This document shows positions 1 through 13,467 of a DNA stretch of 64,000 nt, piece after piece. How positions within the stretch are numbered: position 1 is the first letter of the stretch; each line of letters begins with the position of its first letter. Source of the stretch: Ficedula albicollis (Eukaryota; Chordata; Aves; Passeriformes; Muscicapidae); the NCBI RefSeq assembly GCF_000247815.1, contig NC_021678.1, forward strand, positions 21,705,255 through 21,769,254, in the 5' to 3' direction. The notes beneath the pieces were generated by a model. That model searched no databases and was not told the DNA's origin. It saw only the letters and a program-made list of their open reading frames with translations. The position numbers and the translations under genes were made by a program.

Positions 1-2644
1 CCTCAGCTGGGCTACCCTAATTATAGCTGGCTTGACACCTTGCATCATAATTCAGTTTCATCTCTTTTGTTGTTCAGATGATTTAAATTCCTCTACTAAT
101 ATTTCTACTGCTTCTCAGTAGTCCCAGGTGATCACCTAGCTAGATTAGGAATATTTCATTTGAGGCATTGCTCACCTGTCTACTGCTGTCACCAGTTTTT
201 TCTCCTTCAAGTTACTCAAATGACTCTTTCCCTGCAGCATCTCCACTGATTTGTGCCTCCACCTGTGGCATTCTGAGCAGCCAGGGGTGGAGCAAAGCAG
301 ATTAGAAAGCAAATGCCCAGTCCCTTCTAATAGGGGAAATCCACAGGTGTGAAAGGACCCTAAGAAAGGAGGACAAGGAGAAAATATGTTGAAATTTAAA
401 GTCATTCATTTTGAAAGGGGGCCACTTGCTCGTAAGAGCACTATGTGAGGAGAGAGCTGGTGGCCCCCTTCACCCCCTGGTAATTCACCTGCTGAGGGTT
501 TCCATGGTCTCTGGAATTGGTTTCCCTTCATCCTCCTCTGTAGAGGGGCTGTGGTTTAGGATGATGCAGGTTTGAAAGCACTGGCTTTGATGTTAGGAAG
601 AACAGGGACTCAGGCGTTTGCACACATTTCCTTAACCCAATGATAAAATACTGATCAGTTAATAAAGATATCTCTGACAATATCAGGCTCTCAGAAATGA
701 AGCTGCTGCCTATGATGCTGCATAATTCCATAATAACGTGCTATTTTAAATTGTTGTCAGCAGGCAAAACCTTGTTCTGGCAGGAAAGTGGCAACATGTG
801 CAACAGCTTTTTGCCTACTTAGCATCCATATTTTTACATTTGCAAATGTGAGAAAATGGTTATATTATTTACAGATCATGCATCAGCTACAGAGATAGGT
901 ATTTGGGGGGTTTTATTATTGTTGCTGCTGATTATTATTTTTTTAATTCTGTAGAACTCTTTTACAAAAATACCTTGTTGTTCAAATGAAGAAATAAATT
1001 CTAAAAATTACAAAGATCTGACACTGGAATAGAATATAATTATTTGGAGAAGAGAGATTTCTTAAATGGCTTGCATCCGAGGCAGAAATGGAGTTAGATG
1101 ATGGCAAGTAGTGAAGTCAGAGCTGGCAGTGAGGATAAAAATGGTAGGATGTATTCTTTGTGCAAACAGTCAAGCAAGAAACGTTGTTTTGGTAGGAAAT
1201 GAATGGGACAAATCTGACCTTCATTATGCCAGTTCCTCTGAAATATTAAATAGGGCAAGTACTGAAATAAGGATTAAGGCTATTTTTGCTGCCACTGGAG
1301 CAGCACAAAACAATCTTTCTGGGGACTGAGATCCAGCCGTAGGACTCTGTTAATTAAAATAGCCACTATTAAGATATTTACTGTCTCTAATAATCATAGC
1401 TATGCAATTTGTACTAGAGTAAACAAATCATGCTTTAGAAGTTCCCAGCTGACTATTACAGCCTAGTCTGTCAGCTGTCATTTAGTTACAAAACCAATTT
1501 TCCATGTAGTTTATTTGCATAAACAACAGGTTTTTTTTCAAAGAGCTTCACAGAAATAGAAATCGCATTAAATAAAATTAAAATTAGGTTAATGTTAATA
1601 AACTGACAAGCTCCCCAAAGCCCAACTAGTCAAAGATTTTTTGAAAGTTTCATGCTGAATTTTTTTGATGTGTTCACCTCTCTAGGCAGACTTATGCTGT
1701 GTTAAAAGAATGATCATTACTGCTTCTTGAATGCTGTTAATTATGCATGCGCGTGCAGGGTTATTTGTAATTGGTCCCTCTCCAGATATTCTCTCATCTC
1801 TCTCTCCTTTCATGAAAATTTAAAAAATATCCACACTGACTATCATTTGCTCGCTAATATCTCCCTCTGTTTATATATTTCAGGCATCCTGTGCTGATGT
1901 GGGCCAGATTGGACAGATATTATCACATTAATTTAATTTGGATGGACGAGTTGCATCTGCCAGCTTGGTGGTATTGGGCCACAGGCTGTTTCACCTCCCT
2001 ATAACGACAGAGAAGGTGCAATGAATTTGTAGTTCTCATACCTGGCACACACAGATCAATGTATTAGATCTACTTGAATAAAGAAGAGACCTCATAGAAG
2101 GCACTTGAGGATTTTTCACAGGGTAAGAAGCCAGTGGGGTCATTCTGCAATGTAGGTGTTTGGTGAGCAAATGAGATGGTCCAACTTTGCTCTGTACAGT
2201 TCACTGTAATAGGTACAGTCTCCCCCTGGTCTTCATTAACATTGCCTGTGCCTTCACATCTTGTAGCACGTACCAGGTAGCTGTATTTTCTAGGCAGAAG
2301 CAATATTTTAGTCTCTTGCACAAATTTATTTTAAATAACATAAGCTTTTTCTCCATGTATTATCCCAGTATCTTACATTCACCCATATCAGAAAATTTTG
2401 CCCCTGAGATATCAATCTCACCAAAGATTTTAGGTTAGGCAACATTGCAGGGAACCCCATTAGAGGTGCAGTGGTAAACCATGTTTTTTTACTGGAAAAT
2501 ATTGAAGGATGGGCTTGCAAATTGCCAGATTTCTGTGGAAACCTCTTTTAATGTGCACCAACTGTCCCTCAGGACTTGAAAGAATTGTTAACAAGTAAGT
2601 TTTAGATAATATCTGATCTCTCCTATAAAATTTGCATTTCTCTA
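1..2644. other. Gene-free flanking DNA
   Basis: AT-rich unique sequence. Only short chance open frames up to 83 codons were seen, none with a recognisable domain. Confidence 0.7.
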
Positions 2645-2856
2645 CAATCCCTAGTGAGCCTTTAGCTCTTGCATTTATGTCAGTTTTACTGAGAAAGGAA
2701 AATATTGAAGCTGCTGACTAAATAAATAGAGCTAGATGCCCATGCACCTTCAATCCCTAGTGAGCCTTTAGCTCTTGCATTTATGTCAGTTTTACTGAGA
2801 AAGGAAAATATTGAAGCTGCTGACTAAATAAATAGAGCTAGATGCCCATGCACCTT
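2645..2856. repeat. 106-bp perfect tandem duplication
   Basis: The block beginning caatccctagtgagcc and ending gcacctt occurs at 2645-2750 and again at 2751-2856. I compared the copies base by base and saw no difference, which implies a recent event or an assembly artefact. Confidence 0.95.
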
Positions 2857-2940
2857 TCTCTCAGTGACACTGATGCAATGAAAATTCGTCAGTGCAATTT
2901 CTCTCAGTGACACTGATGCAATGAAAATTCATCAGCGCAG
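2855..2940. repeat. 43-bp tandem duplication
   Basis: The block beginning tttctctcagtgacactg occurs at 2855-2897 and 2898-2940 with three mismatches near the 3' ends. It directly abuts the 106-bp duplication. Confidence 0.92.
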
Positions 2941-5900
2941 GTGGCATTTGCAGGTATGGCAGAGTCACAAGAACAAGAAAGGTCTTAAACTGTCATGAAC
3001 AGCTTTGAGGAAAGACAGACTTCTCTGTTTTAGAGGAAATTATTTCTTTCACATGTCATTCAGCATATGCTTATGCAACCAAAACTGGTCTTGTTATTTA
3101 TATTTCACAATATTTCGGGCCAGGATTTTCTTTTCTTCCCCAGAGCTTTAGCTGAGCTGCTCTTGCTTGACTGCCTCTGAGCCTGGATGTGATTGCAGAG
3201 TGAGTGTGCTCTCCCAGTGCTCACATAAAGGCCTTGCACTGCAGTCCTGACTTGCCTGAGTTTGGGTTTTGCACCTTTCTTACGTCGTGTCCCACAGAGG
3301 TGACAACATGCTGATTCATCCATGAATAATCTAAGTGAACTCTGAGACAGTCTCAGAAATAGACTTCTCTCCTCACTTCTGTTAACCCCAGCTTCCTGAA
3401 CAATACTGAGATGTGGGAAAAAAAATAATGTCATAGTATGTGTTATATGCTGAGACAATGAGATGAGATTTTTACAGTAGGGAAGGGAATAAAGTTTAAC
3501 TAAACACTGCAGTCAAAAACAGGAGCTTACCTTTGTTTTAAGCCAGTTATGGCTTTCAGCTTGCAGTTGAACAGATTTTTGATTGTCCCTGCTGCTATTT
3601 TGACACCCAGCTCACCACTCATAGAATCAGCTGAATTCAATTTTGTAGTATTAATTTGTCATTTTGACTACTTCACATGTATTAAAAATGCAAAATATTT
3701 CATTTTATCTTAAGCCTCTAATAAATTTTTACCCTTTTCCCTGAATTTTTTTTTCTTTTTTAACTGAAATGAGGTGCTTGAGCTTTGGCCAGTGAGAAGA
3801 GAGGGACACTGGACACTTGCTGGCTTTTAAGGGCAGTAACTTAAGGAAGGACACAGCAGCTGGGCAGCTCTGAAACGTCTGTTTTCCCCTCACACTACTC
3901 TCCCAATGGAATGTGGGGAGCTTGCATTGAAGGATATTTATTTCTCTAATGATTTCATTTCAGCACCAAGAACTTTCACAATTTTTCTAGAAGACTGATT
4001 CACGCCTTTCCTTTAAAAAGTCAGGCTGAAGAAATTTTATTTTCCCTGTAACTCATAAGCAATGTGTCTACAGATTGATATGTAGCCTTATTTTTATGGA
4101 AAAAAATTATATCAGGCAGCATCTGGAATTTATTGTTTATGAATTGGAAGATTTTATCTGTATTTTTGAGACCAAAAAAAAAGTTAAGTGTTTGGGCTGT
4201 CACATTAATTTTGTTATTACTTCTCAAATGACTTATCTCATATTCCTCTAATATTCAGCCAAAATGATTGCTGTGTTTTTATTTGCTGACTGTTACAATT
4301 ATTTTTAAAGTTTAGAAAACCATATTGTGTCCAGTACTCTTTTATATTAAAAATTACAATAGAAGTATTATAAAGAACTTTGAAATAAAGAACTGCCCTC
4401 TATTTAAAACAGAGGTTTCTGTGAGCCTTTTGCACTGCTGATTTTTTTGTTTGTTTTACAATTTACAGACACTAAAGTGAGGTGACCTTCCATCACGTAA
4501 ACTGCAATGAAGCTTAGGGGTGGCCTTGGGCTCTGATATCATCTGCACCTCAGTTCAGTAATCTTATTGTCTCTCTCAAAATTAGGTCATCTGAGAGCCA
4601 AGTCCTCGTTCCTGCCCGTGGGGATATTACATACCCTGTCTGTCTATACAAACAGATTTAAATGGAACTGGTCACCCAATATCTGAAGAAAAGACTCAGG
4701 TTAAAAGAAATCAATTTTTCTACAAATGCCAGGAAAGTGCATTATTACTTTTGATGAAATAATATAGTATCTGGCTTATGATGAAAATCCATGCAGTGCC
4801 TGTGTATTGTCTTGTACACAAGAGAAAAATACAAAATGATTTTCTGCCCCCCAGCTTTGTACTCAAGAGCCATGTGACATGTTCTATGAAAACGTGCATG
4901 TGTAAGGGATGTGTCATTATATACAGCTGTTAAAGACCTAGAAAGCCAACAATGTGCTACTGACATATAAATAATACCTTCTGTGCACAGTTAAACATTG
5001 GTGCTATTTTTGCCAGATTTTAAGCTCTTTTGAGGCCAACTGGAACAGCTGAAATAGAACATTAAAAAAATGTTTTGATGCTGGGGCACAGATGGCTGTA
5101 GCCCAATGTGTCAAAATACATGTTTCATTTTTGGTCTAATGTGCAAAAAATAGACCTTCTCAATTACTCCAATAATCACAGGTGCACTAAGGGACTCTGT
5201 AGCTAAGAAGAGCTATTTCAGATGGGCATTCAGAAAAAATCTATGTATTCCATGTCCAACAGCATGAAAAGGTAAATTACCTTAGACCAATGGCTTACTG
5301 CCTTTGAAAGGGTGCTAACAGCCACAATCGAGCCTGAAGCTTTAATCTTTTCTTTGGCAACTGAATTTCACAAACATATGATTGGCCCTTATGACAGAGA
5401 GTTTGAGAAGATGCTGCAGACAACAGATCTGCTAACTTTAAATCAATGACATATGTGTGCTTAGGAAATTCAGAATGGCTTGAACAGATTTCAGCACTTG
5501 TCCAGACTTTTCTAGAAGGCTTTGATGAATTAACAGAAGAGTCAATCAAATACAGGTAAATTGTTTTCACAGCCAACATCTGCCCAGACTGGAACTGGAT
5601 GGCCACAACCAACCAGGTGCATCCACCAGTCTCTGCAGCATCAGAGAACAGCAGGGAGCAGCCATCAGTCAGTCTCTTGACTGCTGTGTGTGTTTGTAGC
5701 TCAGAGAAGGACATCTCCCTGCTGAAAAGGGGCAACCCATCAAGGCCAGAGCCACCTCACTGAAATGGTAAAGAGCTCTGAGGAGAAACTTCAAGTAACC
5801 CACAGAAAGCAGTGTAGAAGATACCAGCCAGGCAGGAGACAAATGGCTTCAGCTTCCAGTACTCATGTTTCTTGGTTACCACCATAACACAGGGCCTCCT

Positions 5901-8900
5901 ATTCTATCTCACCTGATGGAGTCACGTGAGAGAGGGGATGGTAATTGTTATGCTACAGCACAACTGTAAAATTATTCACGTTGTCATAACCAACATTTTA
6001 CTTCCCATGTGAAATTTAAATCTGCTCCAGCTGGTGCAGTGACAGTTCTCACAGCCTGCACACACAGTCAGGGAGTGGGAGGGGGGGAGCAAAGCAAAGC
6101 CAAGCCCAGCCAAGCCAAGCCTGCTTACAGCTGTGTCTGGAAGGCACCTCTCCTTTTCCTGAGATGATGCCCTTCCAGGCTGCTCTATGTGCTGCTGTTG
6201 CAGAACAGGGGCTTTGCATCATTTCATCTGCAGGGAGATTGTTGCATTTCTGCTGAAGATGCAGGATTGTCAGTTTTCCCTGGGCACTGCAGGACAGAAG
6301 CCAAAGTGAAGTTCTTTTGGCTATAAGGGACCTGTAAGGATCAAAAAGCTTCAAAAAGCCTTTGAACATATTGCAGTATTCATTGTCTTAATCTAAAAAA
6401 CCTGTTTTCTTTCATGCTTCTTAGAATATGCTTACAACGTCCCATGTACCTCAAAACATTACTTTTTCTAGGAAAAAATATTTGGACCATAATAATGTAT
6501 TTTTAAACAACCACTAGGGCTGATCCTCTTCTTGAGGAGGAAGTGCTCAGTGTAGGCTTTACATGGGTGGCCCAAGAGGGGGTAGGAAGAGGAATGTGCT
6601 GCAACAAGAGGTAAAGAACAAAATCATGGACCTGCAGATCGAGTTCTAGGCTGTTAAATTGTTTTTCATAATGATAACAAAAACTGACCAATAAAGATAT
6701 TCCAAGGAGAGGTATGGATGTGCAAGAAGGTCTGTGAAGTTTCCTTACTACCTTCAGAGGGCCAGCATGAGGAAAAGAAAGCAGTGTCTGTGAGAAGGGG
6801 ATTCTCCAGAGTAGCCACAAATGTCAAAGTGCTTCAACTTCAGATGGTTATGATAGCTGGCATGCAATGGCAGCCACAGAATCAATTCTGTCTGCATTCT
6901 GCTTCAATTCCAGATGGATAAATTAGGCCAGTAAGAAATGAAGGAGCAGACAATGACTGGTAAATGACCCAAAAAATCTAGGCCAACAAGATTTCTAAAG
7001 AGAGAGATGTTAGAGCCACAAAACTTGCTAGAGGCATAGAGAAGTTGTTGAGTGAGTTAATTGCCAGCATCCCTCAAGTTATTATAGAAAATTCTAAAGT
7101 TAAGGCTGAGCAATTCAACCTCTCATGTATGAGAAACACAGCACTTAGTTACTCAAGAAAATTACAGCACTTAATTCTGAGTACAGAATTCAATTTCCAA
7201 GGATTAATAAGTAAACACCTTAATTAATGTATGACTTTAAAATAATTAAAATAACTCCTTTAAGAGATTTAACATCTTTTTCAGACTTTTATTTGTCCTG
7301 AATGATCTTCAGAATAATAATTATGCAAGCGTTTCCTATTTGCAATCTACACCAGCCACAGTCAAAAGAGTGATTATAATTAAATTAAATTATTAATGAT
7401 TTCTGCCTCTAATTGTTATGACTAGATAGACTGTGGTCTGACTCATTTAACTCCTAACTGGAGAAACTCATCAATATCTAATGGTTTATGGGGGAAGTTC
7501 TATTTGCAAACTGCACGCATCTGAAATAATTCAAATTAGAACCACATGGCTTCAATGCTCTAAAAATAACACATAGTAGTATTCATTGCTTGTAAATCAA
7601 GACATTTCCAAGGAAGAGAAATTTTTTAAAAGGAATTTAAAGTTGCTAATGTATATCTGAAATATATAAGAGGCCTAATTTTGTCTAGCCTGTGCAAAAT
7701 TGTGTTAAAAATATCACTAATTTTACAACTCCCTGTGCCTCCAGGGAGATACTTGCAAGTGAAAGAGCAATTACAGCTACTGAAAAACCTTCAGAGGTTT
7801 TAAATTGCTCAATCCTTTTATGCAGAGTCAGATTACCTTTAACGCTTGGAAAATTGTAGGATCCATTTAAAACCAGTAGAAAATACTTAAAATAATCAGA
7901 ATATTTCAGATTAGAAGACAATCTGAAAACAGGATCTGCTTGCTCCAAACAGAGGGAGGCAGTAAGAAGCACTCAGCTGGTGCTTCCGTAATGTTAATTT
8001 AGACGTGTGTGTTTGTGACTCTCCACATGTACAAACTGTACATCTGCACACACATATACACACATATATGCAGTGTAGAGCTGTGTAACTCCTAAGTACC
8101 AGAGAAAGAAAAATAACCTTTTGTGCTGTGCAGAGTCCTTTCAGGTCAGCTTTGTCCTCTGGTGAGTGACAGAAGTGAGGCTTTTTCCAGAACAGGCTCA
8201 CTTCAGGAAGAGACCATCTGGATGCTGTCTGAGGCACACAGAGCAAAGAGTGAGAGGGAGGATGAAATCCAAGATACAGCAAGGAGCTTTAGGGGCAACA
8301 CAGGAGTGAAAAATGCAGAATTCAGATGGCTTAGCACAAAATACTTCCTGGTAGATGAGGTGCTTCTGGGGAATGTCAGCAGAGGACATTTCCAAACTGG
8401 CTGTGGTGCTTATGTTGCAGTACTCATAAACAAGTGGTGACTGGGCAAATAAAATAATTACTAAAAGAAGGAGCAGAAATCATTTCAATCCACTTTGCCA
8501 CAGATCTTTAATAAGAACAACCTTTCCAATATGTGGACGTTTCAAAATAGATAACATAGAAAATCAAGCAGAGCTACATGTTGCACAGCAAAAGCATTTT
8601 CAGAAAGGAAGAATAGAGAAGAGGACACTGTGGATGCCTGACACTCAAGTTACACAACATGCCTGAAAAAGGACACAAGTGATCCTGTCACAGGACCCAG
8701 CATGCTGCAGCAGGCAGGAGAAATGGAGAGTGTGGGGACTGCAGCTTAATTATCTCCCTGGATAAATTCATATCCAGGAGGAGAGAGAAAAAGACAGCAA
8801 AGAGCATTTCAGATCACAGCTATGACCCACTCTGTCAGCAGAAGACCTGGGGCTGTCAGGTAAGCTGAGGTCAGCACTGAACCTGAGCTGCCTTTCTAGA

Positions 8901-11900
8901 AGGACAAGAAAAATTGAGTGGAATAACAGCAATGTGAGCAGTCAGTGCACAAACCAAAGTCAGGTATGAAAACCAGGAGGATATGAGGAAAAACACTGTG
9001 CATGAGGCTTGAAAGAGGGACAAAGAGGGACCATCTCCTAGTGCAGTCCAGGAACAGAAATCCTATTCATCACAGTTGAGGAGGACAGATATCCACAGGT
9101 ACAAATTCTGGTACTTTGTACAAACAGCAAGTGCAAAGCCAGGACTGTGTCTAGCCAGAAGATGCCAATCTCTGTGCAGTACTTTGGGATCCTGGCACAA
9201 GGTTGCTTTACCTTGCTCCCAACAGACTGGAGACTCAATCATTTTACATCAAGATCAAATAAATATTTAGAATAAGGAAGATGAAACTTTTGACTTTGAA
9301 ACTGGAGTAGTATTTTGGGAAACTTTTGAGATCTTCAATTTCTCTTCTACTGTAAATGTGAAAACTGGAATTATTTTACCAATTACTAGAAGGACAGAAA
9401 AATAGAAGACTATAAAGAATGTATTCTACTATCAGCAATACTGAGAAATTTGTAAGAAAGGAATTAACTTGGAATCATGAAATTCTTAATATAGCTCAAA
9501 GTTTGGTCATTATGTGCTAGAGGGGAGATAAGGAAGAGTTTGATTTAATGCAGACCGTTACAGGATCTAGTGATAACATCTAGTTAAGCAAGCACCATCG
9601 TGGCTTTTGTCAGAAGTTAAGGGAATTTTTAATTATAAAGAGTAACTAGGAACTTTATTATGTTGCAGAATATAAAGATTTTTCATTCAAATGTACAGCT
9701 CACAAAGAACCTGGAATAATAAACATTAAAATAGCACTTAAACTGAACACTGCCATGAAGGTCAAAGTCAAGGTTGCTGGAATACAACCCAATTTCATAG
9801 GCTCTCCGTAGGCAGATTGAGACATTGTCCTTCCTATTCTATCTCACCTCAACAATATCTATCTGAAAGGAGGATTTTTTTTTTCTGAGGCTAAATCTAG
9901 TGAACATCAAATATAACGTAAACTGCCTGGAAAATTTTCCCCTGTAGTGCTTATACCACCAAGGTCAAAAATTCGTGTTTGAAGGGAAAAATATTTTGCT
10001 AAAAGATATGGTCTCTTGAGGTAAAAATTTCAACATACCATATCACTAAGAAATTTTTATGAAGTTAATTACTTTTGCAGATTAAATGGGAAGTGCTACT
10101 TTCAGCTCCTAATCACTGGACCTTTTCATACCTTTGCTGCTAGATTAAGGACCCTCCTGGTAAAGTACTTTCTACCCATTTAGCTACCTGTGGACAGTGA
10201 TTAAAACATTTAATTTCTTTACCCTCTCTCTATAATGTGAACACATTACATGCCTTGAAGCATATTTCCAGTTTTCAGCCCATCTTTGAGGCTACTGCCC
10301 AAATATCATCTGATCTTTTGTCATCCTTCCTGAGTGACCATCACAACAGAAGCAGGCTCACTGGTCCTGCTCAATACCCTCCTTGACCCACCCAGGGCTT
10401 GTGGTTACTCTTACAATCACACCATTTCAGCAGGCACCTGTGCTCCTTAAATAACCCTTCACAACCCCTCCTCCCCTTTATACTCCATTTCTCCTTCATT
10501 TCCACCCGCTTGTCCTCTGGACCCTTCAGTTTGTGAATGCATGCCAGCACATGGCACCCCATGCTATGACAGAAAGCCTCCATTTAATGAGGTCTGCAGT
10601 TTGACAGTCTCCAGATGAGCCTCTAAACCATAGGCTGAGCCTTTGCTGTTCTCTGGGCACTGAAGTCTAAGACCCGTGGCAGCCAAAGGAAAGGCTCCTG
10701 CCTATAATTTCAACTCTACATCTAAGAGGAAAACAAGTTTGACTAAGAACCGAATAAATTAAACATTTCCTCGCATCCAGAGTGGTTGCACAAGGAAGGA
10801 AAGCCTGTGCTGAGCTGTTCAAAATGCTTCTTTGTCAGTCTCTTTCATTGTTTCACCAATTTAAATTCAAAACTCCTATTTCCTACATAAGATATTTTCT
10901 TCTTACTTTGTCTAAGTAAAATGACTTTTGCTGAAGATTTTTTCATCCTAAAGGTCCAGGTCCTTTGAAATTATAACCTGTATGTTTCGTCTGTATCAGC
11001 AGTTTCCCCACCTAAAATGAAATATGTAAGCCACTTATACCACAGACTCTTTAAATAATTCCAGATTTGATTGGCATATTCTGATCTTCCTGGTTTTGTT
11101 AAGCAAGTAGAACCTTAATAACACACTGAGAAGATGAACAGGCTAATGAAGCAGAGTGCATGATCTGAAATCATTCCCTTACAGATAAAGTTGAGAACTG
11201 CTGATAGCAAGAGGATTTTTTTGCCTCTTCCTGTGGTTGTTTTTCACTCTTGGTGTAGTGCTCTGTTATGCAGCTCTCTGGCTCTCTCTGATCTACACAC
11301 TGAAGAAAAATAACATCTCAGTGCAACACTGATGATTGACTTTTTGTGTAATTAAAAAAAAGAAAGAAGTAACTTTCCCTCTTTTCACTCCAATATTGCA
11401 AAAACATTTTAAGTGCACGTCCACACTAAGTAGGTCCTTAATCTAAGGCAGCCCACCAGTGTATCAAAAGATGCAGAATTTTTCTCCACGGTACAACTGT
11501 GCACAACTTATTTTTACCCAGGGGAAAAGCACTGTGGGTGAAGTGTAGTTACTTTGAATGTACTATAGCCCTTGACTGGGTGTCACATTGCTTGTGCTGT
11601 GCTGTCAGGTGGAATACAACATCATCATGATGCTGGAATTAAGGCTTCCATACTGACTCAGAATGGCTGGGGGTTTGTTTTGTTTGTTGCAGCACTTAAA
11701 CTATTCCCCTTATTATCCTAGAAGACATTTGCTGGTCATTTAAGTGTCTCCTCCCAGCTTTTTTTGTTCCTCATATATAGGAACACAGGGAAGGTTTCAA
11801 TAGGATTTATTCCAGATGGAGAGGAACTACCCCTCCACGCTGATGTTGCATTCTTGTGCCATTTTGTCACGGGGACTGGGACCTTCCAGCTTCTGGCTTG

Positions 11901-13163
11901 GGCAATGGGCTCAGGGTTAGCAAAGAAGTCTGAGTTTGAAGGAAAGGGACCTTCCTGGAGCTCACAGCAGAGTGACCTTTGTATAATGACCTAAACCTGC
12001 CAGGAACCTCTCCCAGTGTGCAAGGTTAGCTGCTGGCTGGAGGAGATCACCGTGCCAGAGACCAAAGTGTGTCCATGTGTCCATCCCTCAGTGGCCAGAG
12101 CTGGCACATCCTGCAGGTTGGAGAGGCAGGGCATGTGATGCAACCCAGGGATCTCCTCCACAGAGGCTTTCCAGGGTAGGCTCCATTGCAGGGAAGATGG
12201 GATTTACAGGCAGCCCATTTGTCAACACAAATTATCATCACTAAGGCACAGGCTTCCTACAGACTGCACTGCCTGACTTCAGCCTGCTCCTTCTGAGAGC
12301 AATGACACCACTTGGGACAATTATACAACTACTTAAAAACAAACAAACAAACAAGCAGAAGCTCAATGGAAATTCTTTCAATCCAGTGAAATTCTAGTAC
12401 TCAGCACAGGGAAGGTTAAAAAAGCGGAATTTGTGTTACCAGAAAGTTTCAACATCAAAATTCTTCTAAGAACCCCTTCTCTAAAAGTTCCAGGAAAAGA
12501 ACCCCAAAACAAACAAACAAAAAACCATTAAAAAAATAGAAAAGAAAGCTTACAGTGAAATGACTGGCTTAGCTCTAGATTTACACAAAAGCACACATTT
12601 AAAGAACACACTAAATGTGCAGCATCAAAGCCAAAGTGTTAGAAAGCAGCATGAACTCAAATACTGAAAAAACATCAAAAGACAGACTGAAGCTGTGAAT
12701 GAAGGTTCCAAAGACAGCCTTAATTCTAACAGTTCCTCATTTTCGTGTGTTGGACTTTTAGCTTCATTCACACTGTTTGAAATCGGTTGTCTTTTTTGTG
12801 ATAGCTCCTGGATTTCAAAAGACACTAAAAATACAGATATTCTGTCATGTGGGACATGAAGTATCTGGTTAATCAACAGCTTTGAGCGTCTGTGATTCAA
12901 TACCCAGATTTCTGACACATTACAGGAACAGCTGACATTAGTAATACAGTCATTTTGAATGAGGACAATATTATAAGTTAATAGCCATTTTACTATAAGG
13001 TTCTCAGATATTTACTGATGCCAGAGGAGTCACAAAGCTTGGCTTTCACACTCAGCTAGAAAAAACTCATGGATGTAATTATTTCACCTTCCTCCTCCTT
13101 TCCCCCAATGACCAATTTGGTCCCAGTTTGTTTCCAGTCTACAAGTCCCTCTTTGAAATTTTG
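2941..13163. other. Gene-free flanking DNA
   Basis: Mostly unique AT-rich DNA. Open frames of up to 146 codons, the longest on the minus strand at 5295-5735, have no recognisable motif and no plausible exon context. A short CA/TA-rich tract lies near 8046-8070. A3C runs (aaacaaacaaac) occur near 12340 and 12508. Confidence 0.65.
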
Positions 13164-13263
13164 TCCCCTTTCCTTTCCTTTCTCCTTTCCTTTCTCCTTT
13201 CCTTTCTCCTTTTCCCTTTCCTTTCCTTTCCTTTCCTTTCCTTTCCCTTTCCCTTTCCTTCTC
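13164..13263. repeat. 100-nt pure polypyrimidine tract (CCTTT-type)
   Basis: Every base on the plus strand is C or T, mainly ctttc/cctttt units. The minus strand is therefore pure purine. Frames through it give low-complexity K/G/E/R or S/F/P peptides that should not be annotated as genes. Confidence 0.95.
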
Positions 13264-13457
13264 ACACCAGCCTCTCTCTTTCTGATCAGTTTGCTCCACT
13301 CAACTTGAGCCAGTGCTAGAAGCTCAACCTCTTTTTGATTTCTTCTAGCCCAGCATTTGTGCCCCTCATACAAACCAGTGAGTTCTCTCCTCCATTCCAT
13401 CATGGTGCCTCTGAAGGGGAAACAAACTGGAGCATTTGGCAGAGAAGATGAGAACCA

Positions 13458-13467
13458 CCCCCCCCCC
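13458..13467. repeat. C10 homopolymer
   Basis: Ten consecutive C, a likely sequencing-length ambiguity. Confidence 0.9.

Noticed and set aside
5295..5735. 146-codon minus-strand open frame in the left flank
   Set aside because: No domain, no family resemblance and no splice context. The length is possible by chance in 64 kb.
5890..9850. Shared 17-mer cctattctatctcacct near 5898 and 9834
   Set aside because: The flanks do not align, so it is too short to call a dispersed repeat.
13056..13403. 115-codon Lys/Gly/Glu-rich frame and overlapping frames on both strands
   Set aside because: Produced by the polypyrimidine/polypurine tract; low complexity only.
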